64,000 nucleotides of DNA from a virus. Shown here piece by piece: positions 36,001-43,997 of the stretch. The stretch's first letter is position 1. Every line of letters starts with the position of its first letter. The stretch lies in the IMG/VR virus record IMGVR_UViG_3300010885_023630, positions 62,001-126,000 of that record, one strand, 5' to 3'. The translations under genes were made by a program, and so were the position numbers. Below the pieces are notes generated by a model. It made no database searches. It saw nothing but the letters and a program-made list of their open reading frames with translations, and had not been told where the DNA came from.

Positions 36001-36356
36001 GTTCTGCAGACACTACTGCACGTGGTAGTGTTAACGTAGTTCGTTTAGAAAACTACTTACGTACAATCTTTGCTTCTATATCAAATGGTTACTTATTTGA
36101 GCCAAATGATCAACAAACAAGAACAAGTATTGCTCGCCAAATTGAAGGTGCGTTACACGACGTACTAAGCAAGCGTGGTGTATACGACTTCTTGGTAATA
36201 TGTGATAGTAGCAATAATACACAAAGTACGATTGCTAATCAGCAGTTGTATGTAGACATAGCTATCGAGCCAATGCGTGATGTTGAATTTATTTACATTC
36301 CGATTGCGCTATATAACCCTGGTGAGATTTCGACCTTCCAGGCGGCATCCACTTAA
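33006..36356 (+). CDS. 18: Tail sheath protein, gp18-like (enlarged)
   Basis: An 1116-residue contractile tail sheath subunit; T4 gp18 has 659. The N-terminus 'ALVSPGIQISVNDQSQYV' and the C-terminal third ('LYPRGALLFNTRRSGYNVKK', 'RGLVSNLNDVGYIDSATGSF', 'RLENYLRTIFASISNGYLFE', 'ALYNPGEISTFQAAST') show the sheath family; the C-terminal domain forms the sheath core. The middle 700 or so residues hold added domains, including at least four Trp-containing modules ('GQYWLDT', 'GSIWFKT...KWDAL', 'GTMWYYS...GWKGY', 'GDLWLDS...AWTSI'), likely displayed on the outside of the sheath. It is driven by a late promoter and a strong RBS. Confidence 0.92.
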   Translation: MALVSPGIQISVNDQSQYVNSNVGSVPLVVLATAQDKTYNGQMATGTTKANAGKLMSFTSQRDLVTAMGTPTFQLSAAGTPLHGNELNEYGLLAAYSALGLTNQLYAIRADIDLNQLTGTSNRPIGMPIDGQYWLDTANSEFGLYELATNATTLAQGFSHIDPLEITDSKQVSNDNAYAYAVPTPLASVGQVGSYALVLVNTDGTTATTIRLFYKATSTSVAGLSNSWVQVGSTAWQKTRPVATGTTASPTIPLGSILTFANYSPITTTSNTTVSGLATDINNAAIPGVFANVDSTGHLMLFVTSAAKSAGNSATADGKITITSFLSNTGANLLTATTGVGIAAGSYYCPYFFYGTYAQQPSGGWYSTDAQPRPNGSIWFKTTSTGQGFNLAYKQWNGSLEKWDALTVPLYTFQSDAIYGLDPSGGGINIPHGQVIAIVGVTDTTANGIKLQAQLPQTVATGKGGQLASATAFTAGNSFNLVSTTPGDANTRTYTITLAGTGATDFVSAILAANIPYVTAQFNNADGPYGSISISHTAGGTINLTNVTGTPLTAAQFVTNKGSGFIVNTLLATPTVSISNWTQLLATTKIGDSAPYTSPDDGTMWYYSNLAEVDIMVNDNGWKGYTQVVSDARGFNLTNTDPAGVIVSAGSAPVLQSDGTQLVSGDLWLDSSDTVNYPALYRYNAITRAWTSINNTDSVSSNGIVFADARWDAGGTADVISGSLPTVASLLASNYTDLDAPDYRLYPRGALLFNTRRSGYNVKKFVSNYFNSTSFPNASLPAIKDTWVSASGLANDGSMNAGGNAQRSMIIHALRSAIDSNLTARELIYGFNLLTVPGYPEVTSNLVTLNNDRANTGFIIADTPMSLKPNAIDITSWVSNSTGKGLPKVTASDPYTAIYYPAGLTNDLAGNSVAVPASHAALRTFLYNDQVSYPWFSPAGANRGLVSNLNDVGYIDSATGSFVHNGVNQGLRDALQPLKINPIAQLPGTGIVIWGQLTRSADTTARGSVNVVRLENYLRTIFASISNGYLFEPNDQQTRTSIARQIEGALHDVLSKRGVYDFLVICDSSNNTQSTIANQQLYVDIAIEPMRDVEFIYIPIALYNPGEISTFQAAST

Positions 36357-36359
36357 AAT

Positions 36360-36367
36360 GGTAAATA
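36360..36367 (+). promoter_or_regulatory. Late promoter core variant (GGTAAATA)
   Basis: Six of eight bases match TATAAATA. It lies between sheath and tube genes, 18 nt before the ATG at 36386, with a caggaga RBS. Confidence 0.5.
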
Positions 36368-36385
36368 AGAGTACAGGAGAATAGT

Positions 36386-37000
36386 ATGGCCATAGCAAGT
36401 TTAAATAAATTTACAGTTCCGTTATCAACAGATCAAAGTGCTGGACACCAAGGTTTGTTGATGCCAAAATTAAAGTATCGCTTCCGTGCGGTATTTACAG
36501 GATTTGGCGTTGACAAAACAACAACAGAACTAACAAAACAAATCGTTGATATTAAGCGTCCAAACGTAAACTTCAACCCAATTACAATTGATGTTTACAA
36601 CAGCAAGGTATTTTTACAAGGTAAGCCAGAATGGCAAGAAACTACGGTTAACTTCCGTGATGATGCTACTGGTGCTGTAAGCAAGTTGGTTGGTCAACAG
36701 ATCCAGAAGCAGTTCGACTTTATGGAACAAGCAAGTGCAGCAAGTGGCGTTGATTATAAGTTCTCAATGACATTTGAAATGTTAGACGGTGGTAATGGTC
36801 AAACAACTCCAACTGTACTAGAAGCTTGGGACCTAGAAGGTTGCTTCTTAAGTTCTGTAGACTACGGCGATATGGCTTACAACAGCAATGATCCTGTACA
36901 AATTGCTTGTAATATTAAGTTTGATAACGCTGTCCAAACAGCCGGACAAGGTGTTGGTACTACACTAAACGTACCACGCACAAACGGTCCAGTAAACTAA
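36386..37000 (+). CDS. 19: Tail tube protein, gp19-like
   Basis: A 204-residue homologue of T4 gp19 (163 residues), placed directly after the sheath gene as in T4. Features: 'MPKLKYRFRAVFTGFG', 'VDIKRPNVNFNPITIDVYNS', 'WQETTVNFRDDATGAVSKLV' and 'WDLEGCFLSSVDYGDMAYNS', the last being the typical 'W-x-L-x-G-C-x...v-x-y-g-d-l-d-y-x-s' of tail tubes. It forms the inner tube through which DNA passes. A terminator follows. Confidence 0.92.
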   Translation: MAIASLNKFTVPLSTDQSAGHQGLLMPKLKYRFRAVFTGFGVDKTTTELTKQIVDIKRPNVNFNPITIDVYNSKVFLQGKPEWQETTVNFRDDATGAVSKLVGQQIQKQFDFMEQASAASGVDYKFSMTFEMLDGGNGQTTPTVLEAWDLEGCFLSSVDYGDMAYNSNDPVQIACNIKFDNAVQTAGQGVGTTLNVPRTNGPVN

Positions 37001-37023
37001 TATTCACTTTATTGAGTAAGAAG

Positions 37024-37051
37024 CCCGGTCATAAAAACACCGGGTTTTTTT
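37024..37051 (+). terminator. Rho-independent terminator
   Basis: Stem cccggt/accggg (6 bp) with a 9-nt loop, followed by seven T. It closes the sheath-tube unit and lies directly before a late promoter core. Confidence 0.92.
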
Positions 37052-37054
37052 ACG

Positions 37055-37062
37055 GATAAATA
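37055..37062 (+). promoter_or_regulatory. Late promoter core (GATAAATA), leaderless
   Basis: It follows a terminator and ends exactly 5 nt before ATG 37068, so the predicted start is the A of ATG. No Shine-Dalgarno is present. The terminator upstream makes a promoter here necessary for the gene. Confidence 0.78.
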
Positions 37063-37067
37063 ATAAT

Positions 37068-38570
37068 ATGAGCATTAACCATTTACTTCGTCAGCAAGGT
37101 AGTACTACTATACGTACATATCGTCATGCGGCGAGAATCTTTACTGATAGTAATTTTCGTTTAAGTCCCAAGTATGGATTTTTATATTATGTTGAATTTG
37201 ACTTGAACAAAGACATTACCAGTATTAGTAATCTCCAGGCCCAAGAAATGGGAATGATTGTTAAAAGCGTTAACCTGCCAAAGTTTACAATGCAGGTCAA
37301 AGAACACAATGCTTACAATCGTAAAAACTATGTTCAAAATAAAATTACATACGATCCAGTAAACATTGTATTCCATGATGACCAAGCAGATAATGTAAGA
37401 AGTTTCTGGTACGACTATTATAGTTTTTACTATAGAGATCCAGACTATGCTGACTCTACATATACTGCCTCACACAAATATCAAAGTCGCCCTACATTCA
37501 ATTGGGGTTATACTCCGAGACCTACTGTGGGTTATAATAACGCATATGGCAATCAACCGTATCAATATATTTTAGCAATACGTATCTACAGTTTATATCA
37601 AAAGAATTTTAGCGAATACGAATTAATTAATCCTATTATTACTAAGTTTGGACACGGCGAACACAATGCCAGCGAAGGACAATCTCTACTAGAGAATTCA
37701 ATGAGCATTCAATTTGAAACTGTCAAGTATCTAACAGGGTATGTGACAGAAAACACAGTTGGTGGTTTTATTGATCTACACTATGATAGAACCAACAGCC
37801 CTATTGCTCCTAACGAAGGAGTAAACATCATCGACAACGGTCAAGGTGGTTACACACAAGCAACAGATAAAATAACAGACTTGGCAATCAATGCGGCAAC
37901 CTATGTACAACTAGCTCCACCGTTATTTACTCCATTGGGTATAGTTGGTCCTGGCGCATTTTCAACACAACTCGGTAATGGCGTTCAAGCGTCAGTGGTC
38001 AACGGAATTTCAAATTCAGGAGGCTTTGCTATACCAAGTCTTGGTGGATTAACAAATGGATTAACTGCTGGTGCTGTGTTATCGCAACAGCTAACTGCCG
38101 CAACAGCAAGTATTGCCGGAACTATTACCAGCCAGGCTACTAACGCAGTAGTAGGCGGCATTGCTAAAGGGCTTGGTCCAAATGGTAGTGCCATTGTTGG
38201 ACTTGTTGCTCAGGCAATAGCCAATCCTAAGTTGGCATTGGTAACCGTAGAGAACATGGCAATTTCTTATGCTGTAAATCAAATTTCATCTAAAATTATT
38301 AGCAGTACAGGCACCTTCTTTACTGGTCTTGGTAACGATATAGCTAACAGTGCATTTTTAAAGAGTATAACTGATAATGTTACAACTCCAATCAGCAATT
38401 GGTGGAGTACTACTATTTTTAATCCATCCAATTGGTTTACGCCAGCTTCTACTACAACAAGCAGTATAGTACCAAATCTTGATGTAGCGGCATTTGAGCT
38501 TGGTGGTGGCGCTGGCGCTGTAGTATTGTCAGACACACCGTCTATAGCGTCTACAATATTTGAGGCATAA
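37068..38570 (+). CDS. Tail-tube-like virion protein (500 aa), possible baseplate tube initiator
   Basis: A 500-residue protein. Its first 250 residues show the tail-tube pattern: 'YGFLYYVEFDLNKDI', 'VKSVNLPKFTMQV' (interface strand), 'NKITYDPVNIVFHDDQADNV' and 'NPIITKFGHGEH'. In T4, gp19-like domains also occur in gp48 and gp54, which start tube polymerisation on the baseplate, so a similar role is possible. The C-terminal half is hydrophobic, Ala/Gly/Ile-rich ('AVVGGIAKGLGPNGSAIVGL'), and could enter membranes or the tube lumen. It is apparently expressed from a leaderless late mRNA. Confidence 0.65.
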   Translation: MSINHLLRQQGSTTIRTYRHAARIFTDSNFRLSPKYGFLYYVEFDLNKDITSISNLQAQEMGMIVKSVNLPKFTMQVKEHNAYNRKNYVQNKITYDPVNIVFHDDQADNVRSFWYDYYSFYYRDPDYADSTYTASHKYQSRPTFNWGYTPRPTVGYNNAYGNQPYQYILAIRIYSLYQKNFSEYELINPIITKFGHGEHNASEGQSLLENSMSIQFETVKYLTGYVTENTVGGFIDLHYDRTNSPIAPNEGVNIIDNGQGGYTQATDKITDLAINAATYVQLAPPLFTPLGIVGPGAFSTQLGNGVQASVVNGISNSGGFAIPSLGGLTNGLTAGAVLSQQLTAATASIAGTITSQATNAVVGGIAKGLGPNGSAIVGLVAQAIANPKLALVTVENMAISYAVNQISSKIISSTGTFFTGLGNDIANSAFLKSITDNVTTPISNWWSTTIFNPSNWFTPASTTTSSIVPNLDVAAFELGGGAGAVVLSDTPSIASTIFEA

Positions 38571-38571
38571 T

Positions 38572-38958
38572 ATGTCTAATCAAATCACAACAGCAACTAA
38601 TTTATCTGGTCCAGATATTTCTGTATCTCAAGACAACAGTAGAAAATATTTTAATAATTTTTACAGTATTGACTTTGCTACTTCAAGTGAAGCCAATGAT
38701 GCTATTGTAGCATTTTTTGAACAGTCAACTGGTAATAAAGAAACAGCAAAAAATATGGCCGCGGCAGTGATTTATACAGCACTGGCACAAGGCAATGATC
38801 CATTAAAGATTTTAGATGACTTTCAAAAATTAGCACCGGGTGCTTTAAGCAACTATCTGGCAGGATTTTTAAACATCAATAGAAGTCCTACTAGTGTTCT
38901 AGCAGTAAGAACCACAAAGGTAAACAATCCTTATATAGCCAGAAGTATAATGGTGTAA
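38572..38958 (+). CDS. Conserved virion/assembly protein (128 aa), unknown
   Basis: A 128-residue protein starting at the ATG at 38572, just after the previous stop, with gagg as RBS; an upstream TTG at 38560 is in frame but overlaps the preceding gene. Helical middle ('DAIVAFFEQSTGNKETAKNM' then 'AAAVIYTALAQGNDPLKILD') and a basic end 'NNPYIARSIMV', a C-terminus I associate with conserved small proteins of T4-like marine phages next to gp4. Function is unknown; probably structural. Confidence 0.6.
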   Translation: MSNQITTATNLSGPDISVSQDNSRKYFNNFYSIDFATSSEANDAIVAFFEQSTGNKETAKNMAAAVIYTALAQGNDPLKILDDFQKLAPGALSNYLAGFLNINRSPTSVLAVRTTKVNNPYIARSIMV

Positions 38959-38959
38959 C

Positions 38960-39394
38960 ATGAGCAAATATGCCCAAGGCAAATATCAAATATTAAATCC
39001 AGCAAAATATGTAGGCAACAAAAGTCCAACATATCGTTCAAGCTGGGAACATGTCTTTATGAAGTTTTGTGACAACAACCCAAATATTATACAATGGGCA
39101 AGCGAGGCTGTACATATAAATTATCGTAACCCATTGACCGGTAAAAATACCATATACGTACCGGATTTTCTTATTACATACGTTGATGCCAGCGGTAATC
39201 AAAGTGCCGAAGTAATTGAAGTAAAGCCTCGAAAAGAGACCACATTAGAAGGTGCTAAGAACATTCGTGATCAAGCGGCGGCAATACTTAATATGGCAAA
39301 ATGGGAAGCGGCCCAACGTTGGTGCGCGGCACACGGATTAAAGTTTCGGGTAGTTACGGAAGATATGATTTTCCACCAGGGTCGCGGCAAATAA
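38960..39394 (+). CDS. 4: Head completion protein with nuclease fold, gp4-like
   Basis: A 144-residue homologue of T4 gp4 (150 residues). Features: 'YQILNPAKYVGNKSPTYRSS' then 'WEHVFMKFCD', and a PD-(D/E)xK arrangement with E30, D69 in 'VPDFLITY' and E87/K89 in 'VIEVKPRKE', the TnsA-like nuclease core. In T4, gp4 is needed to finish DNA-filled heads so that tails can attach. It begins 2 nt after the previous stop without a visible RBS, so translation is probably coupled. Its stop lies inside the next late promoter core. Confidence 0.9.
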   Translation: MSKYAQGKYQILNPAKYVGNKSPTYRSSWEHVFMKFCDNNPNIIQWASEAVHINYRNPLTGKNTIYVPDFLITYVDASGNQSAEVIEVKPRKETTLEGAKNIRDQAAAILNMAKWEAAQRWCAAHGLKFRVVTEDMIFHQGRGK

Positions 39395-39397
39395 ATA
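39390..39397 (+). promoter_or_regulatory. Late promoter core (AATAAATA), leaderless
   Basis: It overlaps the gp4 stop codon. It ends exactly 5 nt before ATG 39403, placing the predicted start on the A of ATG. No Shine-Dalgarno is present. Confidence 0.72.
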
Positions 39398-39402
39398 TTG
39401 CT

Positions 39403-39894
39403 ATGACTAAGAAACTTGAAGAACTTTTTAACCTACCGTCGGTCGATGCTACCCCAGAAGAAGCAGAACAAGCCATTGCTGAAAACCGTGAATTAATCAC
39501 AGAAGTTGATTTAGCAATAGACAAAATAGATGCCGCACTTCCTACAGTACGCGATCTAGACACAGCAGATAGCGAATTAGATGAGCTTGCTACACTAGCC
39601 AAAAGTAAAGCAGAAGATTTAATAGATTTAGGCATGAATGTAGAGCCACGCTTTAGTGGAGTTATACTACAAACAGCTGGTATGCTATTGGGTCATGCTA
39701 TTACAGCTAAAACTGCCAAACTAGACAAAAAGTTACGTATGGTTAATTTACAGCTACAAAAAGCCAAATTAGATCATCAAATTAAAAAAGATGCTGGCAA
39801 AGCACAGGATGACGTTGGCACAATCGATGGGCAAGGTATTGTTTTAGATCGCAACGATCTACTAAAACAGATACTTGCCAACAAGGACAAATAA
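39403..39894 (+). CDS. 16: Probable small terminase subunit, gp16-like
   Basis: A 163-residue protein (T4 gp16 has 164). It starts 'MTKKLEELFNLPSVDA', has an acidic N-terminal third, then a long helical coiled-coil-like middle ('ATLAKSKAEDLIDLGMNVEP', 'GVILQTAGMLLGHAITAKTA', 'KLRMVNLQLQKAKLDHQIKK') and a C-terminal helix. This helical layout fits the ring-forming small terminases of T4-like phages that regulate gp17. The ATG at 39403 is preferred because it follows a late core by 5 nt; earlier in-frame starts lie within gp4. It is about 4 kb from gp17. Confidence 0.7.
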   Translation: MTKKLEELFNLPSVDATPEEAEQAIAENRELITEVDLAIDKIDAALPTVRDLDTADSELDELATLAKSKAEDLIDLGMNVEPRFSGVILQTAGMLLGHAITAKTAKLDKKLRMVNLQLQKAKLDHQIKKDAGKAQDDVGTIDGQGIVLDRNDLLKQILANKDK

Positions 39895-39928
39895 CCCAAT
39901 TGGGCTAAATATTGAATATAGGAATATA

Positions 39929-40516
39929 ATGATGAAACCGTTTCAAACTTACATTTTTGAACTAAACAAACCGTACGAGTTTCGTATTAAACTTGCTGGC
40001 GTCGAGCCCAAGGGCGAAACAATGGACCATATTAAAAATGCTCTCGAAGCATATCAACTTGAGAGCATATCAGCAGTAAAAAGTTTACCGATTCAAGAAC
40101 ACCGTGAATTCCCACAATGGGGCGGTGCGTGTGAGTGCTGGACATTTGACATCAAACTTGCTTATCCAGCAACAACAGTAACAGTACGTCAATTGATTAA
40201 AGAACGTGCTCGCATTAATGCTGATTGGATTAGTGTGCGTAATTTAAATGAAGCAATTGATACCGACGAAGCCGAAGCACGTGGTCAAGACCAGGTTGGC
40301 GCCTTGCTAGACGAAACAGAATTAAAAGATGCGCCTAACGCACAAGAACTGGCCGGTCAAAGTCGTATTGGTAGTTTATTAAAAGAATTAGAATCACGTA
40401 AGTTTGAATTTGCTCAAGAAAGCAAAGAAGCAGGCAAAACAACAAACGATGCGTCAATGGGCAACAAGAGTCCAATGGGAACAACGCAAAATAAAGTTTA
40501 TAAAGCAAAAGGTTAA
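39929..40516 (+). CDS. Conserved phage protein (195 aa), unknown
   Basis: A 195-residue protein starting 'MMKPFQTYIFELNKPYEFRI', with a second ATG 3 nt later; atagga is the RBS. The first 110 residues look like a compact alpha/beta domain ('DHIKNALEAYQLESISAVKS', 'WGGACECWTFDIKLAYPAT'). The rest is acidic and then basic and probably disordered, ending 'NKVYKAKG'. It lies 4 nt before the large AT-hook gene and is likely made with it. It may belong to the head assembly set; not recognised further. Confidence 0.6.
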   Translation: MMKPFQTYIFELNKPYEFRIKLAGVEPKGETMDHIKNALEAYQLESISAVKSLPIQEHREFPQWGGACECWTFDIKLAYPATTVTVRQLIKERARINADWISVRNLNEAIDTDEAEARGQDQVGALLDETELKDAPNAQELAGQSRIGSLLKELESRKFEFAQESKEAGKTTNDASMGNKSPMGTTQNKVYKAKG

Positions 40517-40520
40517 GAAA

Positions 40521-43013
40521 ATGAGCAAGAATCATCCACACGACAACATGTATTCCATTCTTGGAAAACTAGCGGCACTACAGCCAACACCTCAAGAAAA
40601 GCATGATGCTAAAGTACAGCAGATTCGCGAAAGCGTTGAAAGTCAAGGATCTATACTTAAAGGTCTACGTGATGTTAGCTCAACAGAAGCTCGACTAGCC
40701 AAACAATTTGCTGAAAGTGATTTTAGTAAACTAAGCAACAAGATTCAAAAGTCTGGTAAGAGCAAAGATTCAGCTGATGCTATTGCCGCTACTATTGGTC
40801 GTGAAAAGCTAGGACAAAAAGAAATGACACGTCGTAGTGTTGCTGGTCGTAAAGATGAAGCAGTTCGTATTGCTGGTAACACCAAAGGTCCAGTTGGTCA
40901 CTACTCACAAATGAAACACGTTGGTAAAGATGGTAGCCCTGAAGCACAAGCACATCGTGATGCTACTGCCGGCATGGCCAAGTCGGCACGTGCCGCTGGT
41001 AGCAAATTACCTTTTAACAAAACTACAGAGCCAACGGGCAAACTTGCCACTGGCGGTTATAATGCTATGACCAAAGGTGTAACACCTATTAGAACTAGCG
41101 CAGAAGAATGTGCTATGTGCGAATCTGGTACATGTACAGAGCATATGAACGAAGACTTACAAGCCGACGCCGGACAGTACTATACAAATGCAGCCGACTT
41201 CTTTGGTAAATTTGAAGCAGATACATTTGACAGCACAAAAGAAAGTCCTGATGGCATGCAGGTTCATGGTTATGTTGATGGTCAGTGTGTGATGGCATGG
41301 CAGTACAAGACCGCAAAGAAAATTGGCGGCTGGGGTAACTATAACTCACAGATGTTGGAAGCAGAAAACCAGGGTTTAGTAGCTGGTAAGTTTTACCTTG
41401 TTAGTGATTATGGCAACGGAGTTGGTAGCCATGTATTTAATAGTTATGATGAGGCCAGAAACCATTGGGGCACCTTAGGCGGTCGCGCACAAGACGAATA
41501 CTATATTGCTCAATTTGATGGAAAAAACTTAAATTCCCAAGATGGCAGCGAGCAAGACCTGCCAGAAGGCGAAATTACACACAAGCCTGGTGTAACAACA
41601 CACCGTAAAACAGATTTCCCAGGTTATCCAACTGATGATGGTGACGACATCGAAGACGCAAACAAAGGCAAGCGCGGCCGCCCACGCAAGCATGCCGTTA
41701 AAGTAGCTAAGACTGATGCCGAAGGCAATAAACTAGGACGCGGTCGTCCAAAGAAAGATGCCGCACCAGTGTACAGCAAAATGAATGATCCGTTTGGTCG
41801 TGTACCAAACAAAGCACCTAAGACTAAACTCAAAGGCCGCACACATACAATGGCAGAAGCAATGGACAAGTTAAGTCAGCGTTTCTCTCGTATTAGCGAA
41901 GGTATTAACTTTGCTGAATTGTTAAAGTCCAAGCATCAAACAGTCGATGAAATGTTGTCAGAGTTACAACAAGACATCAAACAATTTAAAGACACAGGTC
42001 ACTGTTCTGAACTATTAAAAGATTGTATGGAAATCAAAGGCTACCACGGTAAAGTAGTTGCCGATGAAGCAACTAATCCAAGTAACCCATTTTATAAAAA
42101 ACAGAATGACTACAACTTACCACCAGCAATGCGTGGGCACGGTACAGCAGATTATACATTACCGGACGTAAAAGCACATGACAATATTGAACGCGATCAT
42201 TATCGCGATCGTGCCGGACTTCCTCCACTAGATACATCATTGGAAGAGGAATTATCCGAACTAGCTAAGTTAGCTGGATTAAGCGAAGTTAGCCGCGGCG
42301 ACTATATCAAACAAAAAGACACAGAAGCAGAACATTCTGGCAAAAACAAATTTCAAGCATTTGGTCAAGAGTTTGATACCGATGAGATCACCGAAGAACC
42401 CAACGAAGGCAATACATTTACCAAAGGTTTAGAAGACGACGATGTTGAAATTGGCGACAAAATTCCTGGTACTAACGCTGTTAAAAAAGTAGACATTGAC
42501 GAATCAGTTGAAGATACTATTAATGTTGCTACAAACATGAGTAGCAACGGTGACAAGAATGTAACAGTTACAGCCAATGGCAGTCAAGCGGCAGAGCTAT
42601 TACAAATGTTACGTATTGCCGGTTTAGGCAATGGACAAGCCGCACAAAATTTACAAGGTCAAGCCGACACTCCAATCAATGCTCAAGTTGACGGCGAAGA
42701 AGGTATTGAAGTAATCGAACTACCAGCTCAAGAACCCGAAGTAGACGAAGCTGAAACTCACGTTGATGATGCTGGTGCTAACCCAGTTAATGCTCCTAAC
42801 GAGAAATATATGTCAATGAAGGGTTCTACAATGGGCCCAGGCGAAGGTGACTCGGGTGAAAAGGCAATGAATCCAGATCGTCCAACCAAGAACAACGGTG
42901 ACAACGCATTGGCAACTCCTCCAACACGAGCACAAAAAACTCTTATCGCAGTTTCTGCTTTAGAGTCCAAGTTGGCCGCTGAATACGAAAGTATCAAAAA
43001 ACTTTCTGCTTAA
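40521..43013 (+). CDS. Large acidic protein with two AT-hooks (830 aa), unknown
   Basis: An 830-residue, mostly hydrophilic protein. The ATG at 40521, just after the preceding stop, is preferred over an earlier in-frame ATG inside that gene. Around residues 380-412 it has two AT-hook-like motifs (GKRGRPRKH and GRGRPKKD), which bind the minor groove of AT-rich DNA. It also has a cysteine pair region 'ECAMCESGTCTEHM' near 195-210, a helical 'INFAELLKSKHQTVDEMLSE' segment near 465, 'LSELAKLAGLSEV' near 580, a second LxxLRIAGL near 695 and a very acidic C-terminal quarter. It may be an internal head or DNA-associated protein; this is inference. Confidence 0.6.
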   Translation: MSKNHPHDNMYSILGKLAALQPTPQEKHDAKVQQIRESVESQGSILKGLRDVSSTEARLAKQFAESDFSKLSNKIQKSGKSKDSADAIAATIGREKLGQKEMTRRSVAGRKDEAVRIAGNTKGPVGHYSQMKHVGKDGSPEAQAHRDATAGMAKSARAAGSKLPFNKTTEPTGKLATGGYNAMTKGVTPIRTSAEECAMCESGTCTEHMNEDLQADAGQYYTNAADFFGKFEADTFDSTKESPDGMQVHGYVDGQCVMAWQYKTAKKIGGWGNYNSQMLEAENQGLVAGKFYLVSDYGNGVGSHVFNSYDEARNHWGTLGGRAQDEYYIAQFDGKNLNSQDGSEQDLPEGEITHKPGVTTHRKTDFPGYPTDDGDDIEDANKGKRGRPRKHAVKVAKTDAEGNKLGRGRPKKDAAPVYSKMNDPFGRVPNKAPKTKLKGRTHTMAEAMDKLSQRFSRISEGINFAELLKSKHQTVDEMLSELQQDIKQFKDTGHCSELLKDCMEIKGYHGKVVADEATNPSNPFYKKQNDYNLPPAMRGHGTADYTLPDVKAHDNIERDHYRDRAGLPPLDTSLEEELSELAKLAGLSEVSRGDYIKQKDTEAEHSGKNKFQAFGQEFDTDEITEEPNEGNTFTKGLEDDDVEIGDKIPGTNAVKKVDIDESVEDTINVATNMSSNGDKNVTVTANGSQAAELLQMLRIAGLGNGQAAQNLQGQADTPINAQVDGEEGIEVIELPAQEPEVDEAETHVDDAGANPVNAPNEKYMSMKGSTMGPGEGDSGEKAMNPDRPTKNNGDNALATPPTRAQKTLIAVSALESKLAAEYESIKKLSA

Positions 43014-43014
43014 C

Positions 43015-43407
43015 ATGAAACAATATCGCATAACCAGTGAACACTTTGTTCACCAAGGTGAAACTGGTGATGCGGATGCTGTCATGGATTCCACAGACTT
43101 ATATCAATTAAAAAAGTTGGCTGGTATTACTGGCTTGTTTGAAGCTGAAGCTGGAATGTACACTGGTAATAACACAGTACCACAAGCCGCCGAAACCGGA
43201 ATTGAAAGTCCTGTGGGTAGCAATATTAGTTTTACAGCGCAAGAACGTAATGCGCTACTTAAAGAATTTCACGTAATGCCAGGAACAGATCTTTGGTTTA
43301 TTATTAATTTTACTAAACCATTCTTCAATGGTAGCCTACGCAGTAAAGTTGATGAATACTTAAAGCAACATCCTGAGTATCGCCCAAAACCCGATCCTGG
43401 CAGTTAA
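43015..43407 (+). CDS. Small phage protein with LKKLAGI motif (130 aa), unknown
   Basis: A 130-residue protein starting 2 nt after the AT-hook gene. Residues about 31-44 read 'LYQLKKLAGITGLF', matching the 'LxxLAGI' motif in the preceding protein and at the C-terminus of the gene at 45574. The C-terminal part has hydrophobic strands ('FHVMPGTDLWFIINFTKPFF') and a Pro-rich tail. Its stop region overlaps the convergent HNH gene by 4 bp. Function is unknown. Confidence 0.6.
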   Translation: MKQYRITSEHFVHQGETGDADAVMDSTDLYQLKKLAGITGLFEAEAGMYTGNNTVPQAAETGIESPVGSNISFTAQERNALLKEFHVMPGTDLWFIINFTKPFFNGSLRSKVDEYLKQHPEYRPKPDPGS

Positions 43408-43931
43408 GCCGCTTCTTTTTCCCTGCCTAAGTATTTGTACCACGAATCTTGTTTAACATTAAACGGCATTTGCTTCCATGTGTTAACAAGACGATAGTAA
43501 TCTGGCTTGTAAGGTTTCATTTTAGGTTTGATTAACTTACTACCCTTGGCGTGGTTACAGCTCTTACAGCTGGTAACACAGTTCTCCCAAACCGTTTTCC
43601 CGCCAGACATACGCGGAATAACATGATCAATAGTTAGTTCTTCGTAATCAAATACTTCTTCACAATATTGACATTGAAATAAGTCTCTCATGTATAAGTT
43701 ATAACGGCTGAACTTGACATTTTTTTTATAATGGAAGTAATCCTTGGTCACACAGACACTAGGAACATTTATTGCTAAACGTTCGCTATGAATTATCCAA
43801 TTTGGATAAGTTTCAAGCACATGAACACGGCCCAGGTACATTAACTTGATGGCATGTTGCCAGTTAATAACGCTTAGGGGTAATACACTAATTGGTTCGT
43901 AATTACTATTGAGTAGTAGAGTGTCGGACAT
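43404..43931 (-). CDS. HNH endonuclease
   Basis: A 175-residue protein with an HNH domain at residues 87-130: zinc cysteines C87/C90 and C122/C125, catalytic D102-H103 ('LTIDHVIPRMSGGKTVWENC'), N117 and H127. The N-terminal 85 residues form a basic domain with 'PLSVINWQHAIKLMYLGRVH', common in stand-alone HNH proteins. It lies on the minus strand, directly divergent from the large terminase gene. HNH enzymes next to terminases help packaging in some phages; homing cannot be excluded. Confidence 0.92.
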   Translation of the reverse strand: MSDTLLLNSNYEPISVLPLSVINWQHAIKLMYLGRVHVLETYPNWIIHSERLAINVPSVCVTKDYFHYKKNVKFSRYNLYMRDLFQCQYCEEVFDYEELTIDHVIPRMSGGKTVWENCVTSCKSCNHAKGSKLIKPKMKPYKPDYYRLVNTWKQMPFNVKQDSWYKYLGREKEAA

Positions 43932-43997
43932 TTGATAAACCGTTTGTAAATTGAAGTTAAATATACTTATACCTACAAGTATAACACAAATAAGACA

